A stretch of 64,000 bases of DNA from JBFGFX01 sp965232455 (lineage in GTDB: Bacteria; Pseudomonadota; Gammaproteobacteria; Steroidobacterales; Woeseiaceae), in NCBI GenBank assembly GCA_965232455.1, contig OZ246981.1, positions 1,054,001-1,118,000 on the forward strand, in the 5' to 3' direction. The notes beneath the pieces are model-generated. The model made no database searches. It was not told the DNA's origin and was given only the letters and a program-made list of their open reading frames with translations. Of this stretch, positions 43,009 through 51,565 are shown in pieces (positions within the stretch are counted from its first letter, which is position 1; each line of letters begins with the position of its first letter). Both the position numbers and the translations under genes were made by a program.

Positions 43009-43437
43009 TCAATCCGCGGCGCGTTCGATACGGGCATCCAGTTCGAGCCGCGTGATTTGCAGCTCGGCGGCCATGGCGTCCAGGACGCTGTTTCGATCGG
43101 CGTCGTTCAGCGCCGCAAGTGACTTGAGGACCGCCTCCAGGTAGCGGTCTTTTTCGCGGTGTTTTTCCCCGCGTTTGCGGTTCAGGGCCGCCAATCGGCG
43201 GCCGCTGAATACAAGCGTGTCTCGTAGCATCTCCGAGAGCCAGCGATGCCCCGCAACGGCGCGTTCGGACAGCCCGTCGTCGGCATCCTCGCTTCGGTCC
43301 AGATACGAAAGCAGGTCGATGATGCAGGCCGCGCGGTCGATGGCGTCGAGGCAGTCCAGTGCTCCCGGCGGATTGGTGGAGTCGAAAAGCGGATGGCGCA
43401 GCTCGCTGTGAAGCGGCGACTCGGCAGCGTCGGTCAT
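43009..43437 (-). CDS. Hypothetical helical protein
   Basis: A 142-residue soluble protein, alpha-helical throughout. GGAGG lies about 8 bases before the ATG at 43437, which decides the start over the longer frame. Landmarks are LDCLDAIDRAACIIDLLSYL, LSERAVAGHRWLSEMLRD and a C-terminal coiled segment LEAVLKSLAALNDADRNSVL. It has no membrane segment, metal motif or known family. GC-rich codon use matches the core. It stands alone, divergent from the serine hydrolase gene at 43939. Confidence 0.6.
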   Translation of the reverse strand: MTDAAESPLHSELRHPLFDSTNPPGALDCLDAIDRAACIIDLLSYLDRSEDADDGLSERAVAGHRWLSEMLRDTLVFSGRRLAALNRKRGEKHREKDRYLEAVLKSLAALNDADRNSVLDAMAAELQITRLELDARIERAAD

Positions 43438-43938
43438 GCGAGCCTCCCGCGTTCGGGGTGACCGTGTGAAACGGTTGAGCAAGCAGTGATTGATGGGGAA
43501 GCGGCGGCGCAGGGCAGCGCTTGGCGCGCATTTGCATTACGATTCGTATCGGTCATGGCTGATAACTCGGTTGTTACGGTGATATCGGTTGTGATTAGCC
43601 GTCCGTCCGGTGTGTTACTGCACACCGGGCGGGCGCATTGTCGACGTTGCCCAATGCTAGCCTATGACATACGTCGTTTGTCAATACTTATAGTCATCAT
43701 ACCTCAAAATAGGCCCTAGCGTGATTCGGGTCGCCGGTCGGGGCGAATTTACCGCGGCGGCGCGCTTTTGAGATCACAATCCCCTCCCGAGACCGACGGT
43801 GCAAACGTTCCTCACTGCGACGGCATCCAAGAATTCGTGTGCATTGCACCCGCGGAACCGCGGTTGGGGGGTAGCCGGCGTAACGCCGGGCGGCTTCCGA
43901 TCCGTACCTTCATCAGCGGCCGTACCCCGGAGAACGAA
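43438..43938. other. Intergenic region with hairpin
   Basis: 500 bases between divergent genes. A strong hairpin CCGGTGTG (43607-43614) and CACACCGG (43621-43628), extended by CCG/CGG, is present without a T tract. An AT-richer part at 43660-43710 probably holds promoters. I see no gene. Confidence 0.45.
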
Positions 43939-45150
43939 ATGTCAGTATCGATGAATCGCGTTTGTTGCCGGCTAGCGGCGTTGCTCTTGCCATGCGTACT
44001 CTCGCCCCCGCATGCGGACGCCCGGTCCTGGGAGGAGCAGATCGCCCTTGCCGCGCTCGAAGAGTTGAACGAAAGTGGTGTGCCGTCGTTGCAGATCGCC
44101 GTCGGGCACGACGGTAAGGTCATCTTCGAGGGAGCGTACGGCCTCGCCGACGTGGAGAACGACGTCCCCGCCACGCCGAAAACGAGGTATCGCACCGCGT
44201 CCGTGACGAAATGGATGACGGCCACCGCCACGATGGGCCTCGTTGAAAAACGGAAACTCGATCTCGACGGGCCCGTTCAGGCCTATTGTCCTCAGTTTCC
44301 GGAAAAGCGCTGGCCAGTTACAACGCGTCAGCTGCTGACCCATACGTCGGGTATCCGTCACTACGCCGATTACGACAGCGCGCTCGCGGAGGCCAAAACG
44401 GACGCCGAACTCGCGGAGATCGAGAGACGGCGTGATCGTAGCCGGCTCGGCGAATACACGCGTTACACCGACGTCATCGCCCCTCTCGAGAATTTCAAGG
44501 ACGACCCGCTGGTTTTCGAGCCCGGCTCGGGGTGGCTTTACACGTCCTTCGGCTATCGGGTTCTCGCCTGCGTGTTGGAAGGGGCGGCGGGACGCTCCTA
44601 CCGGGAAATCATGACGCGGGAGGTATTCGACCGGGCAGGTATGGCGGACATCGTCGACGATGACGCCTGGGCGATCATTCCTCGCCGGGCGGCCGGATAC
44701 CGCCTGGTAAGCGGTGAGCCGCTGCGGCGGGCGGACATGCGCGACGTCAGCGAAAACCTTCCCGCCGGCGGCCACCTCGCAACCGCGTCGGATCTGGTCT
44801 CCTTTGCGCTGGCGTTCCACGCGCATCGAGTCGTTTCCGCCGACACCGTTTTGCTCATGTCCAGGCCGCTCGGCGAGCGCGACGGTCGGGAGGCGGATTC
44901 CTCGTCCTGGCGTGACGCCATACCGTCCGAAGGGAAGTACGGTTACGGCGTAATGTTCTTTCCCACCGACGACGATCCATGGCTGGGGCACAGCGGCCAA
45001 CAAGCCGGTGGATCCGCCATCGTCATGCTGGCGCCCGATCGTAACCTGTCGTTTGCCGTAATGACGAACGTGAAAGGCTGGAGAGGCTACATCAGCTTCA
45101 GCAACACGCTTCGCGCCATTTTGGATGGCGGGTTGTCGCAAACACCTTAG
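43939..45150 (+). CDS. Exported serine hydrolase, beta-lactamase class C family
   Basis: About 403 residues from the ATG at 43939, which has GGAG 6 bases upstream and opens the signal peptide (CRLAALLLPCVLSPPHADA). Motifs are the nucleophile SVTK in RTASVTKWMTATATMG, the Tyr motif in WLYTSFGYRVL, and HSG in WLGHSGQQAGG. QLLTHTSGIRHYADY is characteristic of the EstB/PBP4*-like branch. It is probably an envelope esterase or peptidase. It is the second member of this family in the window; sequence similarity to the protein at 40752 is limited to motifs, so they are not a recent duplication. Confidence 0.88.
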   Translation: MSVSMNRVCCRLAALLLPCVLSPPHADARSWEEQIALAALEELNESGVPSLQIAVGHDGKVIFEGAYGLADVENDVPATPKTRYRTASVTKWMTATATMGLVEKRKLDLDGPVQAYCPQFPEKRWPVTTRQLLTHTSGIRHYADYDSALAEAKTDAELAEIERRRDRSRLGEYTRYTDVIAPLENFKDDPLVFEPGSGWLYTSFGYRVLACVLEGAAGRSYREIMTREVFDRAGMADIVDDDAWAIIPRRAAGYRLVSGEPLRRADMRDVSENLPAGGHLATASDLVSFALAFHAHRVVSADTVLLMSRPLGERDGREADSSSWRDAIPSEGKYGYGVMFFPTDDDPWLGHSGQQAGGSAIVMLAPDRNLSFAVMTNVKGWRGYISFSNTLRAILDGGLSQTP

Positions 45151-45406
45151 ACGGTTCCGCAAGCCTGGATTCGTACGTCTCGAGCCGCCCGCTTCGAGTT
45201 CGAGGTTCTTCCGCGCCCGACCGGGTGTAACCGGCGCTGGTGGAATCTCCGTCTACCCATATAATGAATCCCCTTGTTCGTAGATCGACCGCTTTTCCGG
45301 AACGACGGCGTTGTGAGCGCCGGCGTTCCCGGGAAGTTGCCCGCCGGGAAGACCGCTCGGTCACGCAAGGACTAATCAACGATTCTCGACCGGGAGCGGA
45401 AATACG

Positions 45407-47089
45407 GTGAGTCAGATCACACGCAGAAGGTTTATGGGTTCCTCGGCAGTCTTGCCGATGGGCTTGGGGATTACGGCCGGCGCTTCGGCTCAGGACAATC
45501 CGACGGCCGGCGCCGCGAGCATGATTGTTACCGGTGGAAGGGTTCTGACGATGGAAAACGACCGTCCGCTCGCCGAGGCGATTGCCGTTCGCGGTAACCG
45601 TATTCTTGCCGTCGGCTCGAACGAGGCCGTTACGCAGCTCGCGGGCGCCGGCACCGAGAAAATCGATGCACGCGGCATGACCGTTACGCCGGGTTTTATC
45701 GACGCACACAGTCACCCGCTGATGGCCGGTGAATCGATCGGCGTGAACGTCAATCTGCGCCGTATCGAAGACGTCAAGCAGGCGCTTGCCGGCAAGGCCG
45801 CGAACACGCCGCCGGGTCACTGGGTGCGCGGCGTGATGTATGACGACACCAAGTTCGAGGACGAGCGCCCGCTCAACCGAAAAGACATCGACGAAGTAGT
45901 GAAAGACCACCCGGTTTACGTTGGCCACCGCGGCGGTCATACGGGCGTGGTGAATTCAAAGGCGTTCGAGATTGCGGGCGTCACGGCGGACACGCCGGAC
46001 CCGGTCGGCGGCCGGTATTTTCGGGAAAACGGCGAGCTGACCGGCAAGGTGGCGGAACACGCGGTCGACACCTTCTTTGAGGTGGGTACCTGGCCGGTGA
46101 TGGATCGGGGCTTGCGGCAGGAATCCGCCACGCTTGCGACCCGGGGGATGGCGGCGGCGGGACTGACGTCCACGACGGACGCCTACGGATCAAGGGACGA
46201 TTTGCTCGCCTACGAGGACGCCCGGCAGGCGGGTGCGCTCTATTGTCGCGTGGCGTTCATGCCCGGCGGCAACAGCAAGGTGTATGAGGGCCTCAAGATT
46301 GCCGGCATACGATCCGGCTTCGGCGACGACATGATTCGCATCGGCGCGGTCAAATTCTCCGCGGACGGGTCGGCGTCGGAACGCACGATGTACATGAGCA
46401 CGCCGTACGAGGGCACCGACGATCACGGCATTCTGACCATGAACCAGGAAGAGATCGATGACGCGGTTGACGACGCGGTGGCGCACGGTTTCCGGATCGG
46501 AATCCACGCCAACGGTGACCTGACCATCGCCATGGTGCTGAACGCCTACGAAAGGGTGCTGCGCGATCATGGGGGGGCGAACCCGAGGCACCGCATCGAG
46601 CATTGCTCGCTGATCAACGACGCGTTGCTGGCGCGCATCAAGGCGGCGGGCGTCGTTCCCGCGCCGTTTTACACGTATGCGCACTACCACGGCAACAAAT
46701 GGGTAGACTACGGCGAGGCGAAAATGGAGAACATGTTTGCGCACCGGTCTTTTCTCGACGCGGGCATTCCGGTCGCGCCGGCGTCGGATTACACGCCGGG
46801 ACCGTTCGAGCCGATGATGGCCATACAAAGCATGGTTACCCGCAAAGACGTGCGCGGCAGGGTGTGGGGTCCGAGTCAGCGAATATCGGTCGCGGAGGCG
46901 ATGCGCATCTGCACCGTACACGGCGCCTACGCGTCGTTCGAGGAAGGCAGCAAGGGCAGCCTTCGCGCCGGCAAGCTCGCCGACTTCGTCGTCCTCGAGG
47001 ACGATCCGCACGACGTCGATCCGGACGCCATCAAGGACATAAAGATAGTTCGGACGGTGTTGGACGGACGAACGGTTCATGAGGCTTAG
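45407..47089 (+). CDS. Tat-exported amidohydrolase (YtcJ family)
   Basis: A 560-residue metal-dependent hydrolase. The N-terminus is a twin-arginine signal, TRRRFMGSSAVLPMG, cut after ASA. The amidohydrolase-3 core follows: VTGGRVLTMENDRPLAEAIA, VTPGFIDAHSHP (metal-binding His pair), VYVGHRGGHTGVVNSKAFE, GIHANGDLTIAM and HRIEHCSLI. It ends with the beta-sandwich motif GKLADFVVLEDDP. YtcJ-like enzymes act on amide or carbamate substrates that are mostly unknown. The start is a GTG. rsgA begins 90 bases downstream. Confidence 0.9.
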   Translation: MSQITRRRFMGSSAVLPMGLGITAGASAQDNPTAGAASMIVTGGRVLTMENDRPLAEAIAVRGNRILAVGSNEAVTQLAGAGTEKIDARGMTVTPGFIDAHSHPLMAGESIGVNVNLRRIEDVKQALAGKAANTPPGHWVRGVMYDDTKFEDERPLNRKDIDEVVKDHPVYVGHRGGHTGVVNSKAFEIAGVTADTPDPVGGRYFRENGELTGKVAEHAVDTFFEVGTWPVMDRGLRQESATLATRGMAAAGLTSTTDAYGSRDDLLAYEDARQAGALYCRVAFMPGGNSKVYEGLKIAGIRSGFGDDMIRIGAVKFSADGSASERTMYMSTPYEGTDDHGILTMNQEEIDDAVDDAVAHGFRIGIHANGDLTIAMVLNAYERVLRDHGGANPRHRIEHCSLINDALLARIKAAGVVPAPFYTYAHYHGNKWVDYGEAKMENMFAHRSFLDAGIPVAPASDYTPGPFEPMMAIQSMVTRKDVRGRVWGPSQRISVAEAMRICTVHGAYASFEEGSKGSLRAGKLADFVVLEDDPHDVDPDAIKDIKIVRTVLDGRTVHEA

Positions 47090-47179
47090 CGGCGGTTCGA
47101 TCGACGCACGGAACGACACGCGGCCGTCCGGCGCGCCGTGTCGGCTGAACGGCGCCGCCTGACGCCGGGAACCCGGACA

Positions 47180-48241
47180 ATGAACGAGGAACTCGTAAGC
47201 CTGGGGCTCTCGCCGTTTTTCACTCGCCAGTTGACTCTGGAGGACATGGAACACGGGCGGCTCGCGCGTATCACCGAGGTGCAGCGGTCACTCGTGTTTG
47301 CCAGCGACGGCGTTGACGACCGGACAATCACGCTCGGTGGCGCGTGGTATCGGCTGCCGCCGGAGCAACGGCCGACGGTCGGGGACTGGGTGCTGCTCGA
47401 CGCTTCCTGTGAAAAGATCCTGCGCCTGCTCGAGCGCAAGAGCGTTTTCAAACGGGTTGCGGCCGGGACCAAGGTGGACGTGCAGCTCATAGCCGCGAAC
47501 GTCGATACGCTGTTCATCGTGAGTTCCTGTAACGAGGAGTTCAAAGAGTCGCGGCTGGAGCGTTATCTCGCGTTGGCGCTGGAGGCCGGCGTGGACCCCG
47601 TGGTCGTTCTCACCAAGGCCGACCTGGCGGAGGACGCGGAGGTTTACCGCGCACGCACGCAGGTACTGAAACCCGGCCTGCCGGTGGAGGTCGTCAACGC
47701 ACGGGATGCCGACAGTTTGCGGCCGCTGATGGCATGGGTGAACGCGGGTTCGACGGTCGCGCTCGTAGGCTCGTCCGGCGTTGGAAAATCGACAATCGTG
47801 AATACGCTGTCCGGTTCGCACCGGATGCGGACCGGGCCAATTCGCGAACAGGACGCGAAGGGACGTCACACGACGAGTTACAGGGCGTTGCACCGGTTGC
47901 CCGGCGGTGGCCTGCTGCTCGACGTTCCGGGCATGCGTGAGCTGAAGGTTGTGCAACTCGAAACCTCGTTAGTCGAAGTTTTCGAGGACGTCGAGACGTT
48001 CGCGAGCCGGTGTAAGTTCGCCGATTGCACCCATGAACGTGAACCCGGATGCGCGGTGCTGCAGGCGATTACTGACGGCATCCTCGACGAGCGCCGTCTG
48101 CGCAACTATCAGAAACTGGTCCGCGAGGAATCCAGGCATACGGTGTCCCTCGCCGAACAACGGCGCCTCGACCGAACGCTGAGCAAGACGGTCAGGGAGG
48201 TTACGAAACTGAAACGGCGACTCGGAACGAAGCATGAGTGA
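47180..48241 (+). CDS. rsgA: Ribosome small subunit-dependent GTPase RsgA
   Basis: A 353-residue circularly permuted GTPase that checks late 30S assembly. An N-terminal OB fold is followed by the permuted G domain in the order G4 LTKADL, G1 GSSGVGKSTIVN near residue 197, and G3 DVPGMRELK. The C-terminal zinc knuckle has CKFADCTHEREPGCAV. The basic end KLKRRLGTKHE is usual. The ATG at 47180 is preferred over a GTG at 47138. It reads in the same direction as the amidohydrolase but is functionally separate. Confidence 0.95.
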   Translation: MNEELVSLGLSPFFTRQLTLEDMEHGRLARITEVQRSLVFASDGVDDRTITLGGAWYRLPPEQRPTVGDWVLLDASCEKILRLLERKSVFKRVAAGTKVDVQLIAANVDTLFIVSSCNEEFKESRLERYLALALEAGVDPVVVLTKADLAEDAEVYRARTQVLKPGLPVEVVNARDADSLRPLMAWVNAGSTVALVGSSGVGKSTIVNTLSGSHRMRTGPIREQDAKGRHTTSYRALHRLPGGGLLLDVPGMRELKVVQLETSLVEVFEDVETFASRCKFADCTHEREPGCAVLQAITDGILDERRLRNYQKLVREESRHTVSLAEQRRLDRTLSKTVREVTKLKRRLGTKHE

Positions 48242-48475
48242 AGAATGCCGCGGTTGCCGAACAACTTGTGCCATCCGGTATCCCTGAACCGAATTGGCAT
48301 TCCCGAATGACGGTTGCAACTACGGTTACCAGCGATCACCGGTCGGGAAAGAGCGTCGTCAGTCACGACCCAACCGCAATCCAGAAGGCTCGATTGAAAC
48401 CGTTCGTTTCCGGATCTGGCGTGTTACGATACCCCTTGCCCGAACAGTTGAGCTAGCGCGTATCGAAGGCAAGAA

Positions 48476-49108
48476 ATGCAGGCGACGCTATCCCCATTGG
48501 AGCTGCTCATTATCTCCCTTTTCCTTCTGGGGATAATGGTTCTCGTGGCGTTCTTGGCGATGCGCGCCGTTCATGCCCGCCGTGGGGAAACGCCGGTTAC
48601 CTCGTTCAAAAAAACCGAAGAACGCGCCGCTGATTCGACGAGCCCCAGAGTCTTCATCTGCTACCGGCGTGAGGACACCGCTGACGTCGTCGGTCGTGTT
48701 TACGACAGGCTCGTCGAGAAATTCGGGGTGGCCAACGTCTTCAAAGATGTGGATTCAGCGCCGCTTGGCAGGGACTTCAGGGAATCCGCGGACAAGAGTA
48801 TTTCGTCCTGTCATGCATTCCTGGCATTCATCGGCAGAGATTGGTTAGCCGAGTCGTCCGATGGAAGTCGTCGGATAGATGACCCGACCGACTTCGTGCG
48901 GATTGAGATAGCGGCTGCGCTTGCCAGGAACATTCCGGTTGTTCCTGTCCTCGTCCGTGGAGGAGTGATGCCGACGGAAAACAGCTTGCCGAGTGAGATT
49001 GCGTCACTGGCATTTCGTAATGGCGTGCCGGTGCGTTCAGACCCTGATTTCCGTACCGACGTTGATCGCCTGATTTACGGGCTTGAGGCCGCCATTGCCG
49101 AGTCGTAA
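48476..49108 (+). CDS. Membrane-anchored TIR-domain protein
   Basis: A 210-residue protein. Residues 8-30 form one membrane helix (LELLIISLFLLGIMVLVAFL), followed by a short basic linker. Residues 57-210 are a TIR domain: RVFICYRREDTADVVGRVYD, FKDVDSAPLGRDF and DFVRIEIAAALARNIPVVPV, with the likely catalytic Glu144. The fourth helix motif parallels that of the TIR-TPR protein. It would place a TIR on the cytoplasmic face of the inner membrane. The following gene starts within its stop codon (TAATG), so the two are translationally coupled. Confidence 0.85.
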   Translation: MQATLSPLELLIISLFLLGIMVLVAFLAMRAVHARRGETPVTSFKKTEERAADSTSPRVFICYRREDTADVVGRVYDRLVEKFGVANVFKDVDSAPLGRDFRESADKSISSCHAFLAFIGRDWLAESSDGSRRIDDPTDFVRIEIAAALARNIPVVPVLVRGGVMPTENSLPSEIASLAFRNGVPVRSDPDFRTDVDRLIYGLEAAIAES

Positions 49109-49470
49109 TGATGGAACCCCGGGAACTGGTAAAAAACTGGGTGTCGGCGTTCAATCGCGCCGATGCCGACGAAATGGCGGGTTTTTACGCCGAAGATGCG
49201 ATTAACCACCAGGTGGTGCGCGACCCGGTGGAAGGCCGCGACGCAATCAGAGAGATGTTCGCAGCGGAGTTCGGCCGTGCGACAATGGTGTGCAAGATTG
49301 AAAACATTTTTCAGGACGGGGAGTGGGCGATACTGGAATGGCGGGACCCGAAGGGGTTGCGGGGATGCGGCTTTTTCCACGTGGTGGACGATCGTATCGT
49401 ATTTCAACGCGGTTACTTCAACGAACTGTCGTTTTTGCGCCAGCAGGGTTTGCCGCTGCCAACAGAGTGA
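49108..49470 (+). CDS. SnoaL/NTF2-like protein
   Basis: A 120-residue NTF2-like protein starting MMEPRELVKNWVSAFNRADA. The sequence MAGFYAEDAINHQVVRDPVE, then GRDAIREMF, then WAILEWRDPKGLRGCGFFHV, follows the SnoaL-2 pattern of small isomerase/hydrolase-like folds. There is no firm catalytic assignment. The ATG overlaps the stop of the TIR gene by one base, which ties its expression to that gene. Such a fold could bind a small product or ligand. Confidence 0.8.
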   Translation: MMEPRELVKNWVSAFNRADADEMAGFYAEDAINHQVVRDPVEGRDAIREMFAAEFGRATMVCKIENIFQDGEWAILEWRDPKGLRGCGFFHVVDDRIVFQRGYFNELSFLRQQGLPLPTE

Positions 49471-49536
49471 TTGCTTTGGCGGTTTGTGCTGACATTCCAA
49501 GCTGTCGATTTTGCAGGTATCGGAGGAGATGGGATC

Positions 49537-49809
49537 ATGGTTGACAGCTGCACGGAATGCGGCGCTCGGAGCGAGCATCTGTTCTCGAATCGACCGCTTC
49601 ACAAGGGCCGGGAGGCCACGCTCCTGATCTGTCCGGAGTGCGTGACCGGGGCAACGGCCGATCTCGAAGATCGGGCGGGCTCGATTGCCGCGTGCAACTG
49701 GTGCGGGAGAAAAGCACGGACGGCGATCACCGATTCCGCCCGGCGGATCTGCGTGCACTGCGCCGATCTTTGCCGGAGCATCCAGGTGAGTGAGGACATC
49801 GCCTCCTGA
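49537..49809 (+). CDS. Small protein with four CxxC pairs
   Basis: A 90-residue protein with two zinc-ribbon-like halves: CTECGARSEHLF then CPECVTGATADL, and CNWCGRKARTAI then CVHCADLCR. GGAGGAGA lies 7 bases before the ATG at 49537, so this start is preferred over 49471. It probably binds two zinc ions. The family is unknown to me; the second half recalls small ClpX-type or ribbon domains only in spacing. It sits between the SnoaL-like and GNAT genes. Confidence 0.65.
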   Translation: MVDSCTECGARSEHLFSNRPLHKGREATLLICPECVTGATADLEDRAGSIAACNWCGRKARTAITDSARRICVHCADLCRSIQVSEDIAS

Positions 49810-49849
49810 GGGCGCGCCGGGGAAGACGTTCGTTCCGGCACCCGTCATC

Positions 49850-50335
49850 ATGAACATCCGACTGGCGACAGAGAGTGACTTCGACGCAATCTGGCCTATT
49901 TTCAAGGAAGTGGTTTCGGCCGGCGACACCTACGCTTACGATCGGGACACAAGCAAGGTTGACGCGTCGAGAATCTGGTTGCAGGCGCCGGATCGAACCT
50001 ACGTGGTCGAGCAGCAAAATGAAATTCTCGGCACCTACTACATCAAAACCAACCAGGCGGGGCCGGGTGCTCACGTCTGCAACTGCGGTTACATGGTGTC
50101 TTCCAGGGCCCGGGGCAGGGGATTGGCGACGGCCATGTGCGAACACTCGCAAAAAATCGCCGTCGAGATGGGCTACAAGGCCATGCAGTTCAACTTTGTG
50201 GCGGCCAGCAATAAAGGCGCGGTCAGGCTCTGGCAAAAGCTCGGTTTCGACACGGTAGGCCGGCTCCCGGACGCGTTCAATCATCCCACCGACGGTTATG
50301 TCGACGCGCTGGTGATGTTCAAAACGCTGGAATAA
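49850..50335 (+). CDS. GNAT family N-acetyltransferase
   Basis: A 161-residue acetyltransferase beginning MNIRLATESDFDAIWPIF. The acetyl-CoA loop is VSSRARGRGLATAMCEHSQK, the usual RxxGxG/A motif. Motif B follows as MQFNFVAASNKGAVRLWQKL and GFDTVGRLPDAF. The substrate is unknown; the layout is similar to PhnO/YhhY-like small-molecule acetyltransferases. The start at 49850 is chosen because the longer frame to 49790 adds unconserved residues. It reads in the same direction as the zinc-pair gene just upstream. Confidence 0.88.
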   Translation: MNIRLATESDFDAIWPIFKEVVSAGDTYAYDRDTSKVDASRIWLQAPDRTYVVEQQNEILGTYYIKTNQAGPGAHVCNCGYMVSSRARGRGLATAMCEHSQKIAVEMGYKAMQFNFVAASNKGAVRLWQKLGFDTVGRLPDAFNHPTDGYVDALVMFKTLE

Positions 50336-50392
50336 CGTCTCGCGCTCTTTCCGCGCCGTCGTTTTGAATGGATAACGACCGTCGCCCGCCGA

Positions 50393-50785
50393 TCATCGGC
50401 GAACGCTTACGCGCCACCACGACGGCGACGATTTTTGATAGCTGTGCTGTTTGCCCGGAACGATGTCCGAGGGGTCGTCGAGCGATGCGATATTGAGTCC
50501 GACCTTGTCGTAACCGTCGTCCTGCGCACCGAGGGTTCCGCCACATTTCGGGCAAAAAAAACGAACGGTCTTTTCCGACGACCGGAAACCCGATGCCTCG
50601 CCGCCGGGGCCGGTCCATGAAAACCCGCCCAACGGAAATTCGACCCACGCGACGGTCGGCGCCCCGGACCACCGCTGACACATCCGACAGGAACAAAGAT
50701 GCGGGAAAGAGGATTTGCCGGTGGCAAGAAATCGAATGTGTCCGCACAGGCAGCCACCGGGGTATTCTTTTGCTTGTTTTGCCAT
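50393..50785 (-). CDS. GFA family protein (glutathione-dependent formaldehyde-activating-like)
   Basis: A 130-residue zinc protein of the GFA/Mss4-like fold. The cysteine set is complete: GGCLCGHIRF, CSCRMCQRWSG and RFFCPKCGGTLG. The family includes glutathione-formaldehyde adduct enzymes, but most members have unknown activity. A longer open frame runs upstream to 50971, but the family starts at MAKQAKEYPGG (50785). It lies 23 bases downstream of yciK on the same strand. Confidence 0.88.
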   Translation of the reverse strand: MAKQAKEYPGGCLCGHIRFLATGKSSFPHLCSCRMCQRWSGAPTVAWVEFPLGGFSWTGPGGEASGFRSSEKTVRFFCPKCGGTLGAQDDGYDKVGLNIASLDDPSDIVPGKQHSYQKSSPSWWRVSVRR

Positions 50786-50808
50786 CGCGCTCGTCCCGGC
50801 CCTCCTTT

Positions 50809-51561
50809 CTACTGACAGTCCAGGCTTTCGCCGGTGACGTCGCGGCTGTCCGGGCCCAACAAGTACAGGTACGCCGGTAGAATCTCGTCGGGCGTCTTGA
50901 GCGTTTCGCGATCTTCCGCAGGGAATGCCGCCTGACGCAATTTCGTGCGAACGGGACCCGGGTTCAGGCAATTGAACCGGATCGGCTGATGTGGATGTTC
51001 GTCCGCGAGTATCTGCGACAGAGCCTCGGTGCCGAATTTGGACACCGCATAAGCGCCCCAGAACGCTTTACCCACCCGGCCCACGCCGCTGCTCGTGAAA
51101 ATTACCGATGGGTCGTCGGACTGTTTCAACGGGGGGAGCAGCATCTGCGTAAGCACGAACGGCGCGGTCAGATTGACGTGCATGACCCGCTGCCACTCCG
51201 CAGGTTCGTATTGCTCGATGGACCAGCGCTTGCCGAGAATCGAGGCGTTGTGGACGAGACCGTCCAGGCGCCCGAATTCCTGCTGGATGCTTTCCACCAG
51301 CGCGGTGTAGGCGTCGCCGTCGGCGGTTGCGAAGTCGAGCACGGCGATCGACGGCCGCGCCGAGCCCTTGATCGCCAGGATTTCGTCGTAGACCGTCTCA
51401 AGCTTCTTGGTGTTTCGGCCGTGCAGAATCACCGTGGCGCCAAGTTCGGCCGCCTTCAATGCCAGTGACTTGCCGATTCCGTCGCTCGCGCCCGTGATCA
51501 TGACGATGCGGTCTTTGAGGAGTTCGGGCCCGTGGGCGTAGGTTTTGGGGTCGATGCTCAT
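50809..51561 (-). CDS. yciK: SDR family oxidoreductase YciK
   Basis: A 250-residue short-chain dehydrogenase. The NAD(P)-binding motif is TGASDGIG, then HNAS (NNAG-type). The catalytic Ser is in FTSSGVGR and the Tyr and Lys in YAVSKFG. YciK is conserved in gammaproteobacteria and its substrate is unknown. The mtaD-ubiG-mupP-yciK block matches that of Pseudomonas, except that rmuC is inserted before yciK here, with only 4 bases between them. Confidence 0.93.
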   Translation of the reverse strand: MSIDPKTYAHGPELLKDRIVMITGASDGIGKSLALKAAELGATVILHGRNTKKLETVYDEILAIKGSARPSIAVLDFATADGDAYTALVESIQQEFGRLDGLVHNASILGKRWSIEQYEPAEWQRVMHVNLTAPFVLTQMLLPPLKQSDDPSVIFTSSGVGRVGKAFWGAYAVSKFGTEALSQILADEHPHQPIRFNCLNPGPVRTKLRQAAFPAEDRETLKTPDEILPAYLYLLGPDSRDVTGESLDCQ

Positions 51562-51565
51562 CGCT

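Noticed and set aside
40752..45150. Beta-lactamase resistance genes
   Set aside because: Both proteins have SxxK and Tyr motifs of the class C fold, but the LLSHRAG/LLTHTSG and non-KTG third motifs fit esterase or peptidase relatives better.
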